Shown here: piece after piece, positions 21,493 to 30,471 of the stretch
Numbering within the stretch: the first letter of the stretch is position 1
Layout: every line of letters starts with the position of its first letter
NCBI RefSeq assembly: GCF_008368715.1
Contig: NZ_SMRS01000009.1
Span: 49,942-113,941, forward strand
Source: Nitrincola tapanii
Lineage (GTDB): Bacteria > Pseudomonadota > Gammaproteobacteria > Pseudomonadales > Balneatricaceae
DNA: 64,000 nt
Direction of reading: 5' to 3'
Translations under genes and position numbers: made by a program
The notes under the pieces: model-generated
Database searches by the model: none
Told to the model about the DNA's origin: nothing
Seen by the model: only the letters and a program-made list of their open reading frames with translations

Positions 21493-22353
21493 GTGAATTC
21501 ATTGTTAACAAAACTTAAAGTACTTTGTGTTTTAGGAGCCTGGGGATTGGCCAGTTGGGTGCAAGCGGACACGCCGTGTCCAGCGCGGGTATTGCCTGAG
21601 ATCACGGAAGAGATTCGCCAGTTTAGTCAGACGCTGTTGACGGAGTTGGAGCAGATGGATGCGGAGGTGGTGCTCCTAGGGCGTTTAGGCAGTGCTGCGC
21701 CGCAAGAGCGCTTTGTGCGCAAAGTCGGTCCCTGGAATTATACCCATGCTGGATTGGCGTATCGTGATCATCCTCAGGGTGCCTGGACGCTCGTGCATTT
21801 AGTTCATCGTTGCGCTCAATATTCAGAGATTGTGACCGAATCTTTGCAGGATTTTTTAAATGATCAGCTGTATCGACTGGATCTGGTGATGGCTGTACCA
21901 AGCCCAGCGTTGCAGAGCGTCCTAGCGGATTTGATTCTCCATCAAGATCTTGCTTTGGCCTTGCACCATCCCCAGGGTTACAGCCAAGTCTCATCGCCCT
22001 ACTCGATCGATTTCCAAAACTCAAACGAATACGTTTTGGATACCTTGGTGATGGCCTTGGCGCATCAGGCAGGTTACCGTCCACAAACTCGAACCGAAAG
22101 CAAAACTTACTTTAATCTTTCTGGACTGGCCAAGGTGTTTGAACCGGAAGAGGTAGCTATTAGTGTATGGGAGAATCTTGGTAGCCATTTAGGTTTGGGG
22201 CCTGATAATGCCACGGTTAAGGACCATACTTGGCGTGAACGAAAATCCAATCGCCTGCAAATGGTTTCCGTTGGTAGTTTGATTCGCTTCTTAGAGCAAA
22301 TGCATGCGCTAGAAAGTATCAAGGAAATCAGCGCAGCTCATCAGCAAAATTGA
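21493..22353 (+). CDS. DUF2145 exported protein
   Basis: 286 residues with an N-terminal signal peptide (about 1-25, ending SWVQA before DTPC), so probably periplasmic. The body matches the DUF2145 family as I know it: a segment RKVGPWNYTHAGLAYRDHPQG, then WTLVHLVHRC, then a later NSNEYVLDTLVMALA. Function unknown; the family is scattered in Proteobacteria and reads like a papain-like cysteine-peptidase fold or lipoprotein-processing factor, but this is a guess. It is divergent from the BCCT gene and shares a 113-base intergenic region with the degenerate parS. Confidence 0.8.
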   Translation: MNSLLTKLKVLCVLGAWGLASWVQADTPCPARVLPEITEEIRQFSQTLLTELEQMDAEVVLLGRLGSAAPQERFVRKVGPWNYTHAGLAYRDHPQGAWTLVHLVHRCAQYSEIVTESLQDFLNDQLYRLDLVMAVPSPALQSVLADLILHQDLALALHHPQGYSQVSSPYSIDFQNSNEYVLDTLVMALAHQAGYRPQTRTESKTYFNLSGLAKVFEPEEVAISVWENLGSHLGLGPDNATVKDHTWRERKSNRLQMVSVGSLIRFLEQMHALESIKEISAAHQQN

Positions 22354-22431
22354 TTGTTGTAGATCCCTAGGCTTGATTAGGCTGAAGCACCTGAAAAAAC
22401 CGCTACTTAAAATAACAATAGGAGTTCAAGG

Positions 22432-23655
22432 ATGTATCGTCTTCAGCGCTTTCAGGTACTTTTAGCCGGAGTCTTCAGTCAGATACTCTGTATCGGGATT
22501 GCACGTTTTGCGTATACCCCGCTGTTGCCAGTGATGCAGGCTGAGACTTGGTTGGGCGATGCCGAAGGGGGTTGGCTAGCCGCCATTAATTACAGTGGTT
22601 ATATGTGTGGCGCACTTTTGGCCGCGTCCATTAGTGACCTACATCTCAAAGATCGTTTGTATCGGGTAGGTTTGATCCTAGCCATTTTCTCTACTCTGGG
22701 CATGGCCTTGGCAGATAATTTTCTGCTTTGGTCCAGCATGCGTTTTTTAGCCGGCCTCAGCAGCTCGGCTTCGATGCTGATCGCATCCGGACTCATCTTA
22801 AACTGGCTGATACGTCATAATCAGCGTAGTGAATTGGGCATCCATTTTGCTGGGGTGGGGATTGGAATTATTTTTGCCGCCCTGGCAGTTGAGTGGATGC
22901 TCCGCAGTCAGCAAAGTTGGGATGCTCAGTGGTTTGGCTTAGCGCTGATCGGCGGAGTGTTATTGTTACCGGCGTGGCGTTGGTTGCCCCGCCCGGATCC
23001 TTTTCCATCCGGTCAGTCTAGTCAGACGATGGCCGATCAGCCACCGACTGCACGCTTTATGTGGGCGATGCAAGCGGCTTATTTCTGTGCCGGATATGGT
23101 TATGTCGTCAGTGCGACCTTCATCGTGGCGATTGTGGAACGTGTCCCTGAACTTCAAGGCCAAGGTACTTGGGTGTTTGCAGTGCTGGGTTTGGGGGCTG
23201 CACCTTCGGTGATTATCTGGGATCTGGTGGCGCGTCGAACTGGGTATCTTAATGCTTTAATTTTAGCGATGCTGTTAAAAATCGTGAGTATTCTGCTGCC
23301 CGTTTGGGACACACGTGCGGAGATGGTTTTCCTCAGTGCTTTTATTTTTGGCGTCACCTCAATTGGTTGTGTCGGTCTTGTTTTAACCATGGCGGGACGG
23401 CTTTACCCTTCTCGTCCGGCTAAGCTGATGGGACGTATGACCCTCTCATACGGAGTGGCACAGGTTTTTGCTCCAGCCCTAACCGGTATCTTGGCGGCAC
23501 GTAGCGGCGATTATAATCTTGGCTTAATCATAGCGGGTAGCGTGATGTGCTTGGGGACACTCTTGATTCTTCTGTTAAAGTTGACGGACGCGACGGCCCA
23601 GCGCTTGGATGAATCGTCACGAGCACAACGCGCCAGTTTAGCGGTGAAAAACTAA
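22432..23655 (+). CDS. YbfB/YjiJ-family MFS transporter
   Basis: 407 residues with 11-12 hydrophobic segments. The N-terminal stretch GVFSQILCIGIARFAYTPLL and the following PVMQ are the hallmark of the YbfB/YjiJ branch of the major facilitator superfamily; the middle has a charged loop (about 190-205) between two six-helix halves. The substrate is unknown; relatives are variously annotated as sugar or organic-acid efflux. The ATG has GGAG 8 bases upstream. It is followed closely by the MOSC gene, probably in one transcript. Confidence 0.88.
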   Translation: MYRLQRFQVLLAGVFSQILCIGIARFAYTPLLPVMQAETWLGDAEGGWLAAINYSGYMCGALLAASISDLHLKDRLYRVGLILAIFSTLGMALADNFLLWSSMRFLAGLSSSASMLIASGLILNWLIRHNQRSELGIHFAGVGIGIIFAALAVEWMLRSQQSWDAQWFGLALIGGVLLLPAWRWLPRPDPFPSGQSSQTMADQPPTARFMWAMQAAYFCAGYGYVVSATFIVAIVERVPELQGQGTWVFAVLGLGAAPSVIIWDLVARRTGYLNALILAMLLKIVSILLPVWDTRAEMVFLSAFIFGVTSIGCVGLVLTMAGRLYPSRPAKLMGRMTLSYGVAQVFAPALTGILAARSGDYNLGLIIAGSVMCLGTLLILLLKLTDATAQRLDESSRAQRASLAVKN

Positions 23656-23674
23656 AGCTTAAGGAGTGATGCGC

Positions 23675-24499
23675 ATGTCTGAACTGAGGGTTGATGAACT
23701 TTGGATCTATCCGGTCAAATCTTCTGCACCGCTGTCTCTGAGTCGTGCCTGGGTGGATGATAAGGGGCTGAACGATGATCGCCGTTACTTGGTGATTGAT
23801 CCGAGTGGGCATTTTATGACGGCGCGTCAGTATCCACGTTTAACGCTACTGGACGCCACGCCTGTGCAGGGAGGATTGGTACTGGCGGCATCCGGGTTGA
23901 GCAGTCTATCGCTCTCTATCGCGGACTTTCCTCAGGAGTACCGTGAAGTTGTGATCTGGGGGCAGGATGTCCGTGCGCAATCCTGTGGACCTCAAGCTGC
24001 CGAATGGATGACGGAGTTTCTGGGCGTGGAATGCCAACTGGTCTTTTTTGGTGCGGACACGCGTCGACCGGTGAAGGCTCAACCTGGAGCTGAGGTCAGT
24101 TTTGCAGATGGTTATCCTCTATTATTAACGCATACTGCTTCTTTGGAGGCTTTAAATGCGGGACTAGAGGAATCGGTGCAGATGCTGCAATTCCGACCTA
24201 ATCTGGTGGTGAAAGGGTTGGAAGCCTTTGTCGAAGAGAGCTGGTTGGATCTGAAAATCGGGGATTGTTATTTGCGTGTTCACTCACCCTGTGAACGCTG
24301 TAAGTTGATTACTTTGCAGCCCGGTCAGACACAGTTTCATCCCCAGCAGCAACCGCTCAAATATCTGAGCCAGCATCACCGCTTGCAAGAGGGTGGAGCC
24401 ATTTTTGGCCAGAATCTGAGTGTGATTAAGCCGGGGTTGATCATGCGCGGTATGCCGGTGGAAATCCTCAGTTACCAAACGCCTGCCCCCTTACGTTGA
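23675..24499 (+). CDS. MOSC-domain protein (YcbX/mARC-like, lacking the ferredoxin domain)
   Basis: Molybdenum cofactor-binding sulfurase-type fold. 274 residues from the ATG at 23675, chosen because AAGGAG then sits 8 bases upstream; earlier in-frame ATG and GTG codons are too close to it. The N-terminal beta-barrel domain opens VDELWIYPVKSSAPLSL, and the MOSC domain has the Cys-containing HSPCERCKLITLQPGQT block (about 206-222), where a Cys would ligate molybdenum. E. coli YcbX carries an extra C-terminal 2Fe-2S domain that is absent here. A role in reducing N-hydroxylated compounds is inferred from relatives. Confidence 0.88.
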   Translation: MSELRVDELWIYPVKSSAPLSLSRAWVDDKGLNDDRRYLVIDPSGHFMTARQYPRLTLLDATPVQGGLVLAASGLSSLSLSIADFPQEYREVVIWGQDVRAQSCGPQAAEWMTEFLGVECQLVFFGADTRRPVKAQPGAEVSFADGYPLLLTHTASLEALNAGLEESVQMLQFRPNLVVKGLEAFVEESWLDLKIGDCYLRVHSPCERCKLITLQPGQTQFHPQQQPLKYLSQHHRLQEGGAIFGQNLSVIKPGLIMRGMPVEILSYQTPAPLR

Positions 24500-24511
24500 A
24501 GGGCTTATAGC

Positions 24512-25066
24512 TTATCTCTGGCCTTTAGATCGCATCAAAGCGATTGGCTCTACACAGACGGAGCTTGCTTGTGTCGATACCCAGATCTGGCCTTCATGAA
24601 TATTGACTTGCAGTTGTAAACCCCGGCTGAGTAGCTGTCCGAGTGCGCTGACACTCTCTTCAGGTAATTCCCAGACTTCCAGATTGTCAAAGCGTTGCAG
24701 GGAGGAGGCGATCTGCTGCCACCAAATGGGCAGACTGCGAGCGCCATAGGCGTAGAGTTTGACCTGTTTTGATTTCTGACAGGCCTTACGCAACCACTTT
24801 TCATCGGGTTGACCAAAACAAATCCAGAGTTCGACCTCACCCTGCAGATTACGTGACCAGAGCTCGGCTCCATCTTCATCGCTGAGATCACGTGCAAACT
24901 CAAGTGTTTCACTGGCATTCAAGGCAAATGCCATTAAGCGTACCATCAAGCGCTCATCCGTTTCGGAAGGATGTTGTGCTAAGGTCAGTGAATAATCTTG
25001 ATAATGCTGGCGATCCATATCGGCCAGTTGCAGTTGAACTCGGATGACGCGTGCTTTTTGGGCCAT
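24512..25066 (-). CDS. yaeQ: YaeQ family protein
   Basis: 184 residues from the ATG giving MAQKARVIRVQLQLADMDRQHY, the usual YaeQ start; an in-frame ATG 7 codons upstream is less likely. Conserved blocks: HPSETDERLMVRLMAFAL, LWICFGQPDEKWLRKA and LPIWWQQIASSLQRFDNLEVW. YaeQ adopts a PD-(D/E)XK nuclease-like fold; its role is unclear and an older claim of RfaH-like activity was withdrawn in the literature as I recall. It is convergent with the MOSC gene, 12 bases apart. Confidence 0.93.
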   Translation of the reverse strand: MAQKARVIRVQLQLADMDRQHYQDYSLTLAQHPSETDERLMVRLMAFALNASETLEFARDLSDEDGAELWSRNLQGEVELWICFGQPDEKWLRKACQKSKQVKLYAYGARSLPIWWQQIASSLQRFDNLEVWELPEESVSALGQLLSRGLQLQVNIHEGQIWVSTQASSVCVEPIALMRSKGQR

Positions 25067-25131
25067 GCTGCTTCTCTTGGCGATCATTAAGGCGCTTATC
25101 TTAGCCTAACTCTTAAGTCTCTGGAGAAAAA

Positions 25132-25368
25132 ATGATTCAACATCAACCGGAAAATAACTGTTTTATTTTGCAAGAAGCCGGTGCCGAGTGTCGTCTTGAG
25201 TATCAAATTCAAGCAGATCAGGTGTACTTCACCCATACCTATGTGCCCCCGGCTTTGCGTGGTCGTGGTTTAGCTGAACAGCTGGTGCAAGCGGGCTTAC
25301 AGTGGGCCCAAACGCAAGGTTTTGGGATACATTCTCGCTGTAGTTATGTCGATCGTTATGTACATTGA
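25132..25368 (+). CDS. Small GNAT-family N-acetyltransferase
   Basis: 78 residues, corresponding to the minimal GNAT fold (YjdJ/NATD1-like). The acetyl-CoA binding loop is PPALRGRGLAEQLVQAGL (about 43-60), and the C-terminal strand has the family SYVDRYV motif. No N-terminal extension is missing; this is the normal size of the subfamily. Substrate unknown. GGAG lies 10 bases before the ATG. It is followed after 27 bases by the AlkC-like gene on the same strand. Confidence 0.88.
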   Translation: MIQHQPENNCFILQEAGAECRLEYQIQADQVYFTHTYVPPALRGRGLAEQLVQAGLQWAQTQGFGIHSRCSYVDRYVH

Positions 25369-25395
25369 GTGTCTAAGCGAGGTTAAGGAGCTGAG

Positions 25396-26493
25396 ATGGC
25401 GCAGCCGGCACTGAAAGACTGGTTTAACCCCGAACGCTTTCTTGCGTTAGGTCAGCAGCTACAGCAGGTATCACCTAGATTCCAGCTGGAATCTTTTCTA
25501 CATTTGGCTCAGCGTGACTTGGATAGTTTAAGTCTTTTACAGCGTATGCGGCAAATGGCTCAGGCTCTGCATCAGGCCTTGCCTGTGGATTATTTAGAAC
25601 AGCTAGAGATTTTAGAGGCCTGGGCTCCACAGATTGATCAGGCCTTTGTCGGCCTTTGTATATCTGAATTCGTCGCCTTATATGGTCAGGCAGATCAGCA
25701 TCAGGAAGCCTCTTTGCAGGCACTAAAATCCTTCACTCGTTATGGCTCGTCGGAGTTTGCCTTACGGCCATTTTTGCAGAAAAAACCTGAGTTGATCCAA
25801 AGTCACCTCTTGGTGTGGTGCCAAGACCCTGATGCACAGGTTCGGCGTCTGTGCAGCGAAGCCACACGACCGCGTCTGCCCTGGGCTCCGCATTGGTGGG
25901 CGGCACGCCAGAATCCACAGCTGACCTTGCCTCTGCTCAGAGCATTACAAGTGGATGCCAGTCTTTATGTGCGCCGCTCCGTGGCGAATCATCTGAATGA
26001 TCTGGGTAAAGACCATCCCAACTGGTTGGTTGCCGAGCTAAAAAGCTGGCCACTGGAACAACCTCCGACCTTGTGGATCTGTCGGCATGCGCTACGCAGT
26101 TTGATTAAAGCCGGTCATCAGGAAGCTTTGGCCTGTTTGGGGGTAGAGCCTGATCTGAAACTAGCGACTCTGGAGTTCTCCTTGGCGGCCACTCAACTGA
26201 CATTGGGAGATTCCTTACCGCTTAATTTAACCTTAGTTTCGAGTGCTGAAGAGGCACAAAATGTTGTGGTGGATTACGCACTGCAGTATGTCGGTGCGGG
26301 CACTCAACCTCGGCGCAAGGTGTTTAAATGGAAAGCTGCCAGTTTAGAACCCGGTGTCACCTATTGTTGGATGAAAAAACAAAAAATGGTTCATTTCTCA
26401 ACCCGTAAGCTTTATCCAGGCGAGCACCGAGTCGATCTTTTGATCAATGGCCAAGTGCAGGCTTCTGAGGTGTTCTGGCTGCAATTTGATTGA
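25396..26493 (+). CDS. alkC: DNA alkylation repair protein, AlkC-like with C-terminal Ig-like domain
   Basis: HEAT-repeat DNA glycosylase family that excises 3-methyladenine and 3-methylcytosine without base flipping. 365 residues. The N-terminus (ALKDWFNPERFLALGQQLQ) and SSEFALRPFLQKKPE are typical of AlkC rather than AlkD. HEAT-like helices cover about 1-245. The C-terminal 110 residues are beta-rich (LATLEFSLAATQLTLGDSLPL onwards), matching the Ig-like domain of AlkC-alpha proteins, here given by its shorter block LTLGDSLPLNLTL. It joins the nearby photolyases as a second DNA repair function in this stretch. It is convergent with mnmE, 3 bases apart. Confidence 0.82.
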   Translation: MAQPALKDWFNPERFLALGQQLQQVSPRFQLESFLHLAQRDLDSLSLLQRMRQMAQALHQALPVDYLEQLEILEAWAPQIDQAFVGLCISEFVALYGQADQHQEASLQALKSFTRYGSSEFALRPFLQKKPELIQSHLLVWCQDPDAQVRRLCSEATRPRLPWAPHWWAARQNPQLTLPLLRALQVDASLYVRRSVANHLNDLGKDHPNWLVAELKSWPLEQPPTLWICRHALRSLIKAGHQEALACLGVEPDLKLATLEFSLAATQLTLGDSLPLNLTLVSSAEEAQNVVVDYALQYVGAGTQPRRKVFKWKAASLEPGVTYCWMKKQKMVHFSTRKLYPGEHRVDLLINGQVQASEVFWLQFD

Positions 26494-26495
26494 GC

Positions 26496-27863
26496 TTATT
26501 TTCCGATACAAAAACTTGAGAAGATGCGGCCAAGAAGATCATCTGAACTGAATGCACCGGTGATCTCACCGAGATTTTCCTGGGCTTTTTTCAGATCTTC
26601 AGCCAGCAACTCCCCGGCATTAAAATCACGCAGCTGATTTAACCCCTGGCCTAACGCCAAGTGTGCACGATTCAATGCATCCAGATGACGTCGCCGGGCC
26701 ATAAATCCACCCTCGGTAGTGGCTTGATAACCCATACAGGCTTTTAAATGCTCACGTAGAAGATCGATCCCCTCGCCTTTTTTAGCCGATAAGGAGATGA
26801 GAGAGAAATCACCTTGATTAATCAATTTAGGGGTTTCGGCCTGTAGGTCGATTTTGTTACGAATCACGGTAACGTGGTCTGTGGATTTAAGTTGAGCGGT
26901 AAATTCAGGCCAGATCGTCTCGGGTGAAGCCGCAGGGCTCTGGCTGCTGTCTACGACCATCAAAATGCGATCAGCATGATGGATCTCTTGCCAGGCTCGA
27001 TCAATACCGATGCGTTCAACGGCATCTGGGGTCTCGTGTAACCCTGCGGTATCAATGATGTGCAGAGGCATACCATCAATGTGGATATGTTCGCGCAAGA
27101 CGTCACGCGTGGTGCCTGCTATATCGGTGACGATTGCGGTCTCACGCCCGGCCAAGGCATTTAACAGGCTGGATTTACCGGCATTAGGTTTTCCGGCAAT
27201 CACAACATTCATGCCCTCACGGATCAAACTGCCTTGCCGCGCTTCGGCTTGAACACTTTCCAGGCGGTGGATAATTTCTAGAAGCTGGCTTTCTACCTTA
27301 CCTTCGGCAAGAAAATCGATCTCTTCCTCAGGAAAGTCGATGGCGGCTTCGACATAGATGCGTAATTGAATCAGAGCTTCGACTAAGGCTTCAATCCGAC
27401 GTGAAAACTCACCTTGCAGAGAGCGCAGTGCACAGCGAGCAGCTTGTTCTGAAGTGCTATTGATCAAGTCGGCGATGGCTTCGGCTTGCGCCAAATCTAA
27501 CTTGTCATTTAAAAAAGCACGTTCAGAAAACTCTCCTGGACGTGCTGGACGTGCACCTAGGTTGACCACACGCTGCAGAAGTAGATCCATGACCACCGGT
27601 CCGCCATGCGCCTGAAGCTCTAAGACATCTTCGCCGGTAAAAGAGTGAGGGCCTGGAAAAAAGAGAGCGATGCCCTGATCCATGATCTGACCATCGCTGG
27701 CATAAAAGTTACCAAAATGTGCATAACGTGCTTTGGGTTGTAGCTGTAACACCGCCTCGGCAATGCGTAGGCTGTCTGGTCCAGAAACCCGTAAGATGCC
27801 AACACCCCCTCGTCCTGGCGCTGTGGCTTGTGCGGCAATGGTATCCTGTTGAGTCACGGGCAT
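26496..27863 (-). CDS. mnmE: tRNA modification GTPase MnmE
   Basis: GTPase partner of MnmG for cmnm5 modification of U34. 455 residues from the ATG giving [20 protein letters not shown], the family start; a longer frame to 27980 reads into the yidC terminator and is not needed. The N-terminal folate-binding domain has [18 protein letters not shown] sequence. The G domain shows [30 protein letters not shown] and RNKIDL. The C-terminus is FCIGK with the catalytic Cys. It is normally adjacent to mnmG; here about 11 kb of accessory genes separates them. Confidence 0.98.
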   Translation of the reverse strand: MPVTQQDTIAAQATAPGRGGVGILRVSGPDSLRIAEAVLQLQPKARYAHFGNFYASDGQIMDQGIALFFPGPHSFTGEDVLELQAHGGPVVMDLLLQRVVNLGARPARPGEFSERAFLNDKLDLAQAEAIADLINSTSEQAARCALRSLQGEFSRRIEALVEALIQLRIYVEAAIDFPEEEIDFLAEGKVESQLLEIIHRLESVQAEARQGSLIREGMNVVIAGKPNAGKSSLLNALAGRETAIVTDIAGTTRDVLREHIHIDGMPLHIIDTAGLHETPDAVERIGIDRAWQEIHHADRILMVVDSSQSPAASPETIWPEFTAQLKSTDHVTVIRNKIDLQAETPKLINQGDFSLISLSAKKGEGIDLLREHLKACMGYQATTEGGFMARRRHLDALNRAHLALGQGLNQLRDFNAGELLAEDLKKAQENLGEITGAFSSDDLLGRIFSSFCIGK

Positions 27864-27905
27864 AAGACTATCCTCTAAAAACCTAAGCGAGCACACACTA
27901 GCATG

Positions 27906-27929
27906 AAAAAAGGCTCCCGCGGGAGCCTT
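27906..27929 (-). terminator. Rho-independent terminator of yidC
   Basis: Perfect palindrome GGCTCCCGCGGGAGCC (27912-27927) followed on the minus strand by a run of T (A at 27906-27911). It lies 23 bases past the yidC stop and ahead of mnmE, so mnmE needs its own promoter or read-through. Confidence 0.9.
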
Positions 27930-27951
27930 GATTGAATCAGGAGCCCAGCTC

Positions 27952-29631
27952 CTAAGCCTTTTTCTTATCGTCTGCTTCAATCTGACGCGTGATATACCAC
28001 TGCTGTGCGATAGATAGAATGTTGTTCACCAACCAGTACAGAACCAGACCTGCAGGGAACCAGAGGAAGAAGAAGGTGAAAATGATCGGCAACATTTTCA
28101 TAATCTTCGCCTGCATTGGATCGGGCGGTGTGGGGTTAAGTTTCTGTTGTAAGAACATGGTCACACCCATCAAGATCGGCAGGATGAAATAAGGGTCCAT
28201 CACCGATAGATCCTGGATATAACCAAAGAAAGGCGCATGACGCAGTTCAACCGATTCCATCAAAACCCAGTAAAGAGCAATGAAGACGGGCATCTGTGCC
28301 AGAATCGGTAAACAGCCACCAAGAGGGTTAATCTGCTCTTTCTTATAGAGCTTCATCATCTCTTGAGACATCTTCTGGCGGTCATCACCATACAACTCTT
28401 TCATGCGCATCATTTCAGGGCCGAATTTGCGCATTTTAGCCATGGAGCGGAAAGCTTTAGCATTCAGATGGAAGAGTGCCGCTTTCACCACGATGGTGAT
28501 ACCGATGATCGCCAGACCCCAGTTACCCACAAAGCTCTGGATAAAGGTCAGCAACCAATACAAAGGATAAGCGATCCACCAGAGCCAGCCATAATCCACC
28601 GCCAGCTTCAAATTAGGCGCCGTCGCTTCCAATTGACGCTGATCTTTCGGACCCACAAACAGCGTGGCACGCATCTCTGTTTGCTCACCTGCGGCAACTT
28701 CCACGCTGGGTGACAAGAAACCGGCAATATACTGATCGTTGATCCGACGTGTTTGATAGGTATGGGTCAAGCCGGCTTCAGGAATCCAGGCAGACAGGAA
28801 GTAGTGCTGACTCATCGCCACCCAGCCGTCTTGACTGCTGCGATTAAAGTTTTCCTTATCCATGTCTTTGAAGGTGACCTTCTGGTACTTGTTGTCTTCT
28901 GTAGAGAAGAGTGCTCCCAGATAAGAAGCCATACCGAGCGCTGTGGAACTGGTTGGATCCGCACTGCGATCACGTTTTAACTGACCAAACAGCGTGCTGC
29001 GGAAAGGCGCATCGCTCTGGTTGTTGATCAGATATTCCAGACCCACTTGGTAAGAGCCACGCACAAAACTGTAGCGTTTTGTAATTTCGACGCCGGCTTC
29101 ATTGGTGTAACTCAGATCGACGACCAGCGTTTCCTCATCCCCCATCACAAACTGTGATTGGCTGACACGGTAAACAGGGCGCCCTTCAGCTTGAGCATCT
29201 GGACCATCACGACCGACCAAGCCGCTCTGCGCAACATAGGTGCGTGCAGGATTTTGCTCAAGTAAAACAAAGGGTTGCTCAGATCCAAGTTGTGCTTTGT
29301 GTTGCAACAGCGCGGTACGAATGATATCGCCGCCTTGGGTATCAATGACAAGATCCAGAACATCGGTTGTCACCTGAATCAACTGAGCCTGCACACCCTG
29401 ATTTTCCTGCATTGACGCAGGGGTATCTGCTTGATCAATTGAGGGCAGATCGGGGTTGACTGAACGCTCGCTGGCCGTTGGCAGCTCACTTAAGTTCTGG
29501 CTCGTATAAGCACTGGTGACTTCCTGGTATTCAGGAACGGGAGGCTGGCCGTAATCTTTATTCCACTGTAGGAACACCAGATAGGTGATCAGGGCCAGAG
29601 CAGATATTAATATGACTCGCTGTACATCCAT
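27952..29631 (-). CDS. yidC: Membrane protein insertase YidC
   Basis: Inserts and folds inner-membrane proteins, alone or with Sec, including ATP synthase subunit c. The 559 residues match Gram-negative YidC. The first membrane segment (about 5-20) begins [21 protein letters not shown] large periplasmic beta domain spans about 50-340, and a five-helix insertase core follows, with the conserved Arg in the [11 protein letters not shown] stretch, then [21 protein letters not shown]. It ends with a lysine tail. It is 13 bases downstream of rnpA; the usual yidD gene between them is absent. Confidence 0.98.
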   Translation of the reverse strand: MDVQRVILISALALITYLVFLQWNKDYGQPPVPEYQEVTSAYTSQNLSELPTASERSVNPDLPSIDQADTPASMQENQGVQAQLIQVTTDVLDLVIDTQGGDIIRTALLQHKAQLGSEQPFVLLEQNPARTYVAQSGLVGRDGPDAQAEGRPVYRVSQSQFVMGDEETLVVDLSYTNEAGVEITKRYSFVRGSYQVGLEYLINNQSDAPFRSTLFGQLKRDRSADPTSSTALGMASYLGALFSTEDNKYQKVTFKDMDKENFNRSSQDGWVAMSQHYFLSAWIPEAGLTHTYQTRRINDQYIAGFLSPSVEVAAGEQTEMRATLFVGPKDQRQLEATAPNLKLAVDYGWLWWIAYPLYWLLTFIQSFVGNWGLAIIGITIVVKAALFHLNAKAFRSMAKMRKFGPEMMRMKELYGDDRQKMSQEMMKLYKKEQINPLGGCLPILAQMPVFIALYWVLMESVELRHAPFFGYIQDLSVMDPYFILPILMGVTMFLQQKLNPTPPDPMQAKIMKMLPIIFTFFFLWFPAGLVLYWLVNNILSIAQQWYITRQIEADDKKKA

Positions 29632-29644
29632 CGCGATTAAACCA

Positions 29645-30019
29645 TTAGTTGTCTTTGTGGGCGCTCGAAGCTTTACGTTGTAGCCTTGACCAGCTGCGTA
29701 GAATGAGTTGATTCAGCGTTGCATTATCTAACTGATCCAAGCCCTTACGAGCGAGTATCACGAGATCGGCTGAGGGCAGCTCATGCTGATGCAGACGAAA
29801 GGATTCGCGAATGATACGTCTAACGCGGTTACGTTTGACAGCCCGGCGGATGTTTTTTTTAGAAATTACAAAGCCGATGCGAGGATGGCCAAGAGTATTT
29901 TGGCGGGCGAGGATCAACAGAGATGGGTCAGAGACCTTGAGAGTGGCTCTGTCGAATACCCTTTTGAAGTCCCCACCAGTTAACAGACGTAACTGGCGGG
30001 GGTATCCGAATTCGGCCAT
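29645..30019 (-). CDS. rnpA: Ribonuclease P protein component
   Basis: Protein subunit that helps the RNase P RNA bind pre-tRNA 5' leaders. 124 residues, very basic. The family RNR motif is KNIRRAVKRNRVRRIIRESFR (about 55-75; core KRNRVRRIIRESFR), and the N-terminus contains LLTGGDFKRVFD. It follows rpmH by 24 bases on the same strand, the universal rpmH-rnpA order. Confidence 0.97.
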   Translation of the reverse strand: MAEFGYPRQLRLLTGGDFKRVFDRATLKVSDPSLLILARQNTLGHPRIGFVISKKNIRRAVKRNRVRRIIRESFRLHQHELPSADLVILARKGLDQLDNATLNQLILRSWSRLQRKASSAHKDN

Positions 30020-30043
30020 TCAGTCGGAATCCGCTCTGACTGA

Positions 30044-30178
30044 TTAAACAGTCAGACTTTTGCGGCCTTTAGCACGACGACGGTTCAGAACCTGACGGCC
30101 ATTTTTGGTTGCCATGCGTGCACGGAAACCATGTGTACGGGCGCGCTTTAAAACGCTAGGTTGGAATGTTCTTTTCAT
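30044..30178 (-). CDS. rpmH: 50S ribosomal protein L34
   Basis: A 44-residue, extremely basic ribosomal protein. It reads [18 protein letters not shown], continues with [11 protein letters not shown] and ends GRKSLTV, nearly identical to other gammaproteobacterial L34. The stop is at 30044-30046. It is the first gene of the rpmH-rnpA-yidC operon, diverging from dnaA across a 293-base region with DnaA boxes. Confidence 0.99.
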   Translation of the reverse strand: MKRTFQPSVLKRARTHGFRARMATKNGRQVLNRRRAKGRKSLTV

Positions 30179-30471
30179 TGCCCCAGTCCTGCTTACGTTG
30201 AGTAGGTGTGTGGGTTTTATCCACGATGTATGTAAAAAATCAGACGCGAGATTATAGGTATATGGCCTTGTCGTTGCAAATCATTTTTAGAAAAATATCA
30301 GTGAAGTGAATGTATAAAGCCCGATTCCTGCTTCTATATCAAGTTGCAGGGTAATGGTGTTGGGTAAAAAAGCGTTCAAGCGCTGCGCACTGTGGATAAC
30401 TCTTACAGATGCCGTTAGAATAATCCTCTTTATCAAGTTGATTCTTATCATTCTTTTTTTGGGGTTCCAGG
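30179..30471. promoter_or_regulatory. Divergent rpmH/dnaA control region with DnaA boxes
   Basis: Contains a perfect DnaA box TGTGGATAA (30391-30399, 72 bases before the dnaA ATG) and a near match TTATCCACG (30217-30225, between the rpmH promoter and gene). The former fits DnaA autoregulation of dnaA. In Pseudomonas the origin itself lies in this gap, so this is the competing oriC location; only two boxes are visible here against five beside mnmG. Confidence 0.7.
30251..30279 (-). promoter_or_regulatory. Sigma-70 promoter of rpmH-rnpA-yidC
   Basis: On the minus strand TTGCAA (30274-30279), 17-base spacer, TATAAT (30251-30256). The -10 is perfect. The leader to the rpmH start is about 65 bases and contains the TTATCCACG DnaA-box-like site, which could let DnaA affect ribosomal protein expression. 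Confidence 0.78.

Noticed and set aside
21623..22084. 153-codon minus-strand frame opposite the DUF2145 gene
   Set aside because: Pro/Arg-rich low-complexity translation without ribosome site; the sense frame has a signal peptide and family motifs.
27864..27980. N-terminal extension of MnmE to 27980
   Set aside because: It would read through the yidC terminator and lacks similarity; the family start is at 27863.
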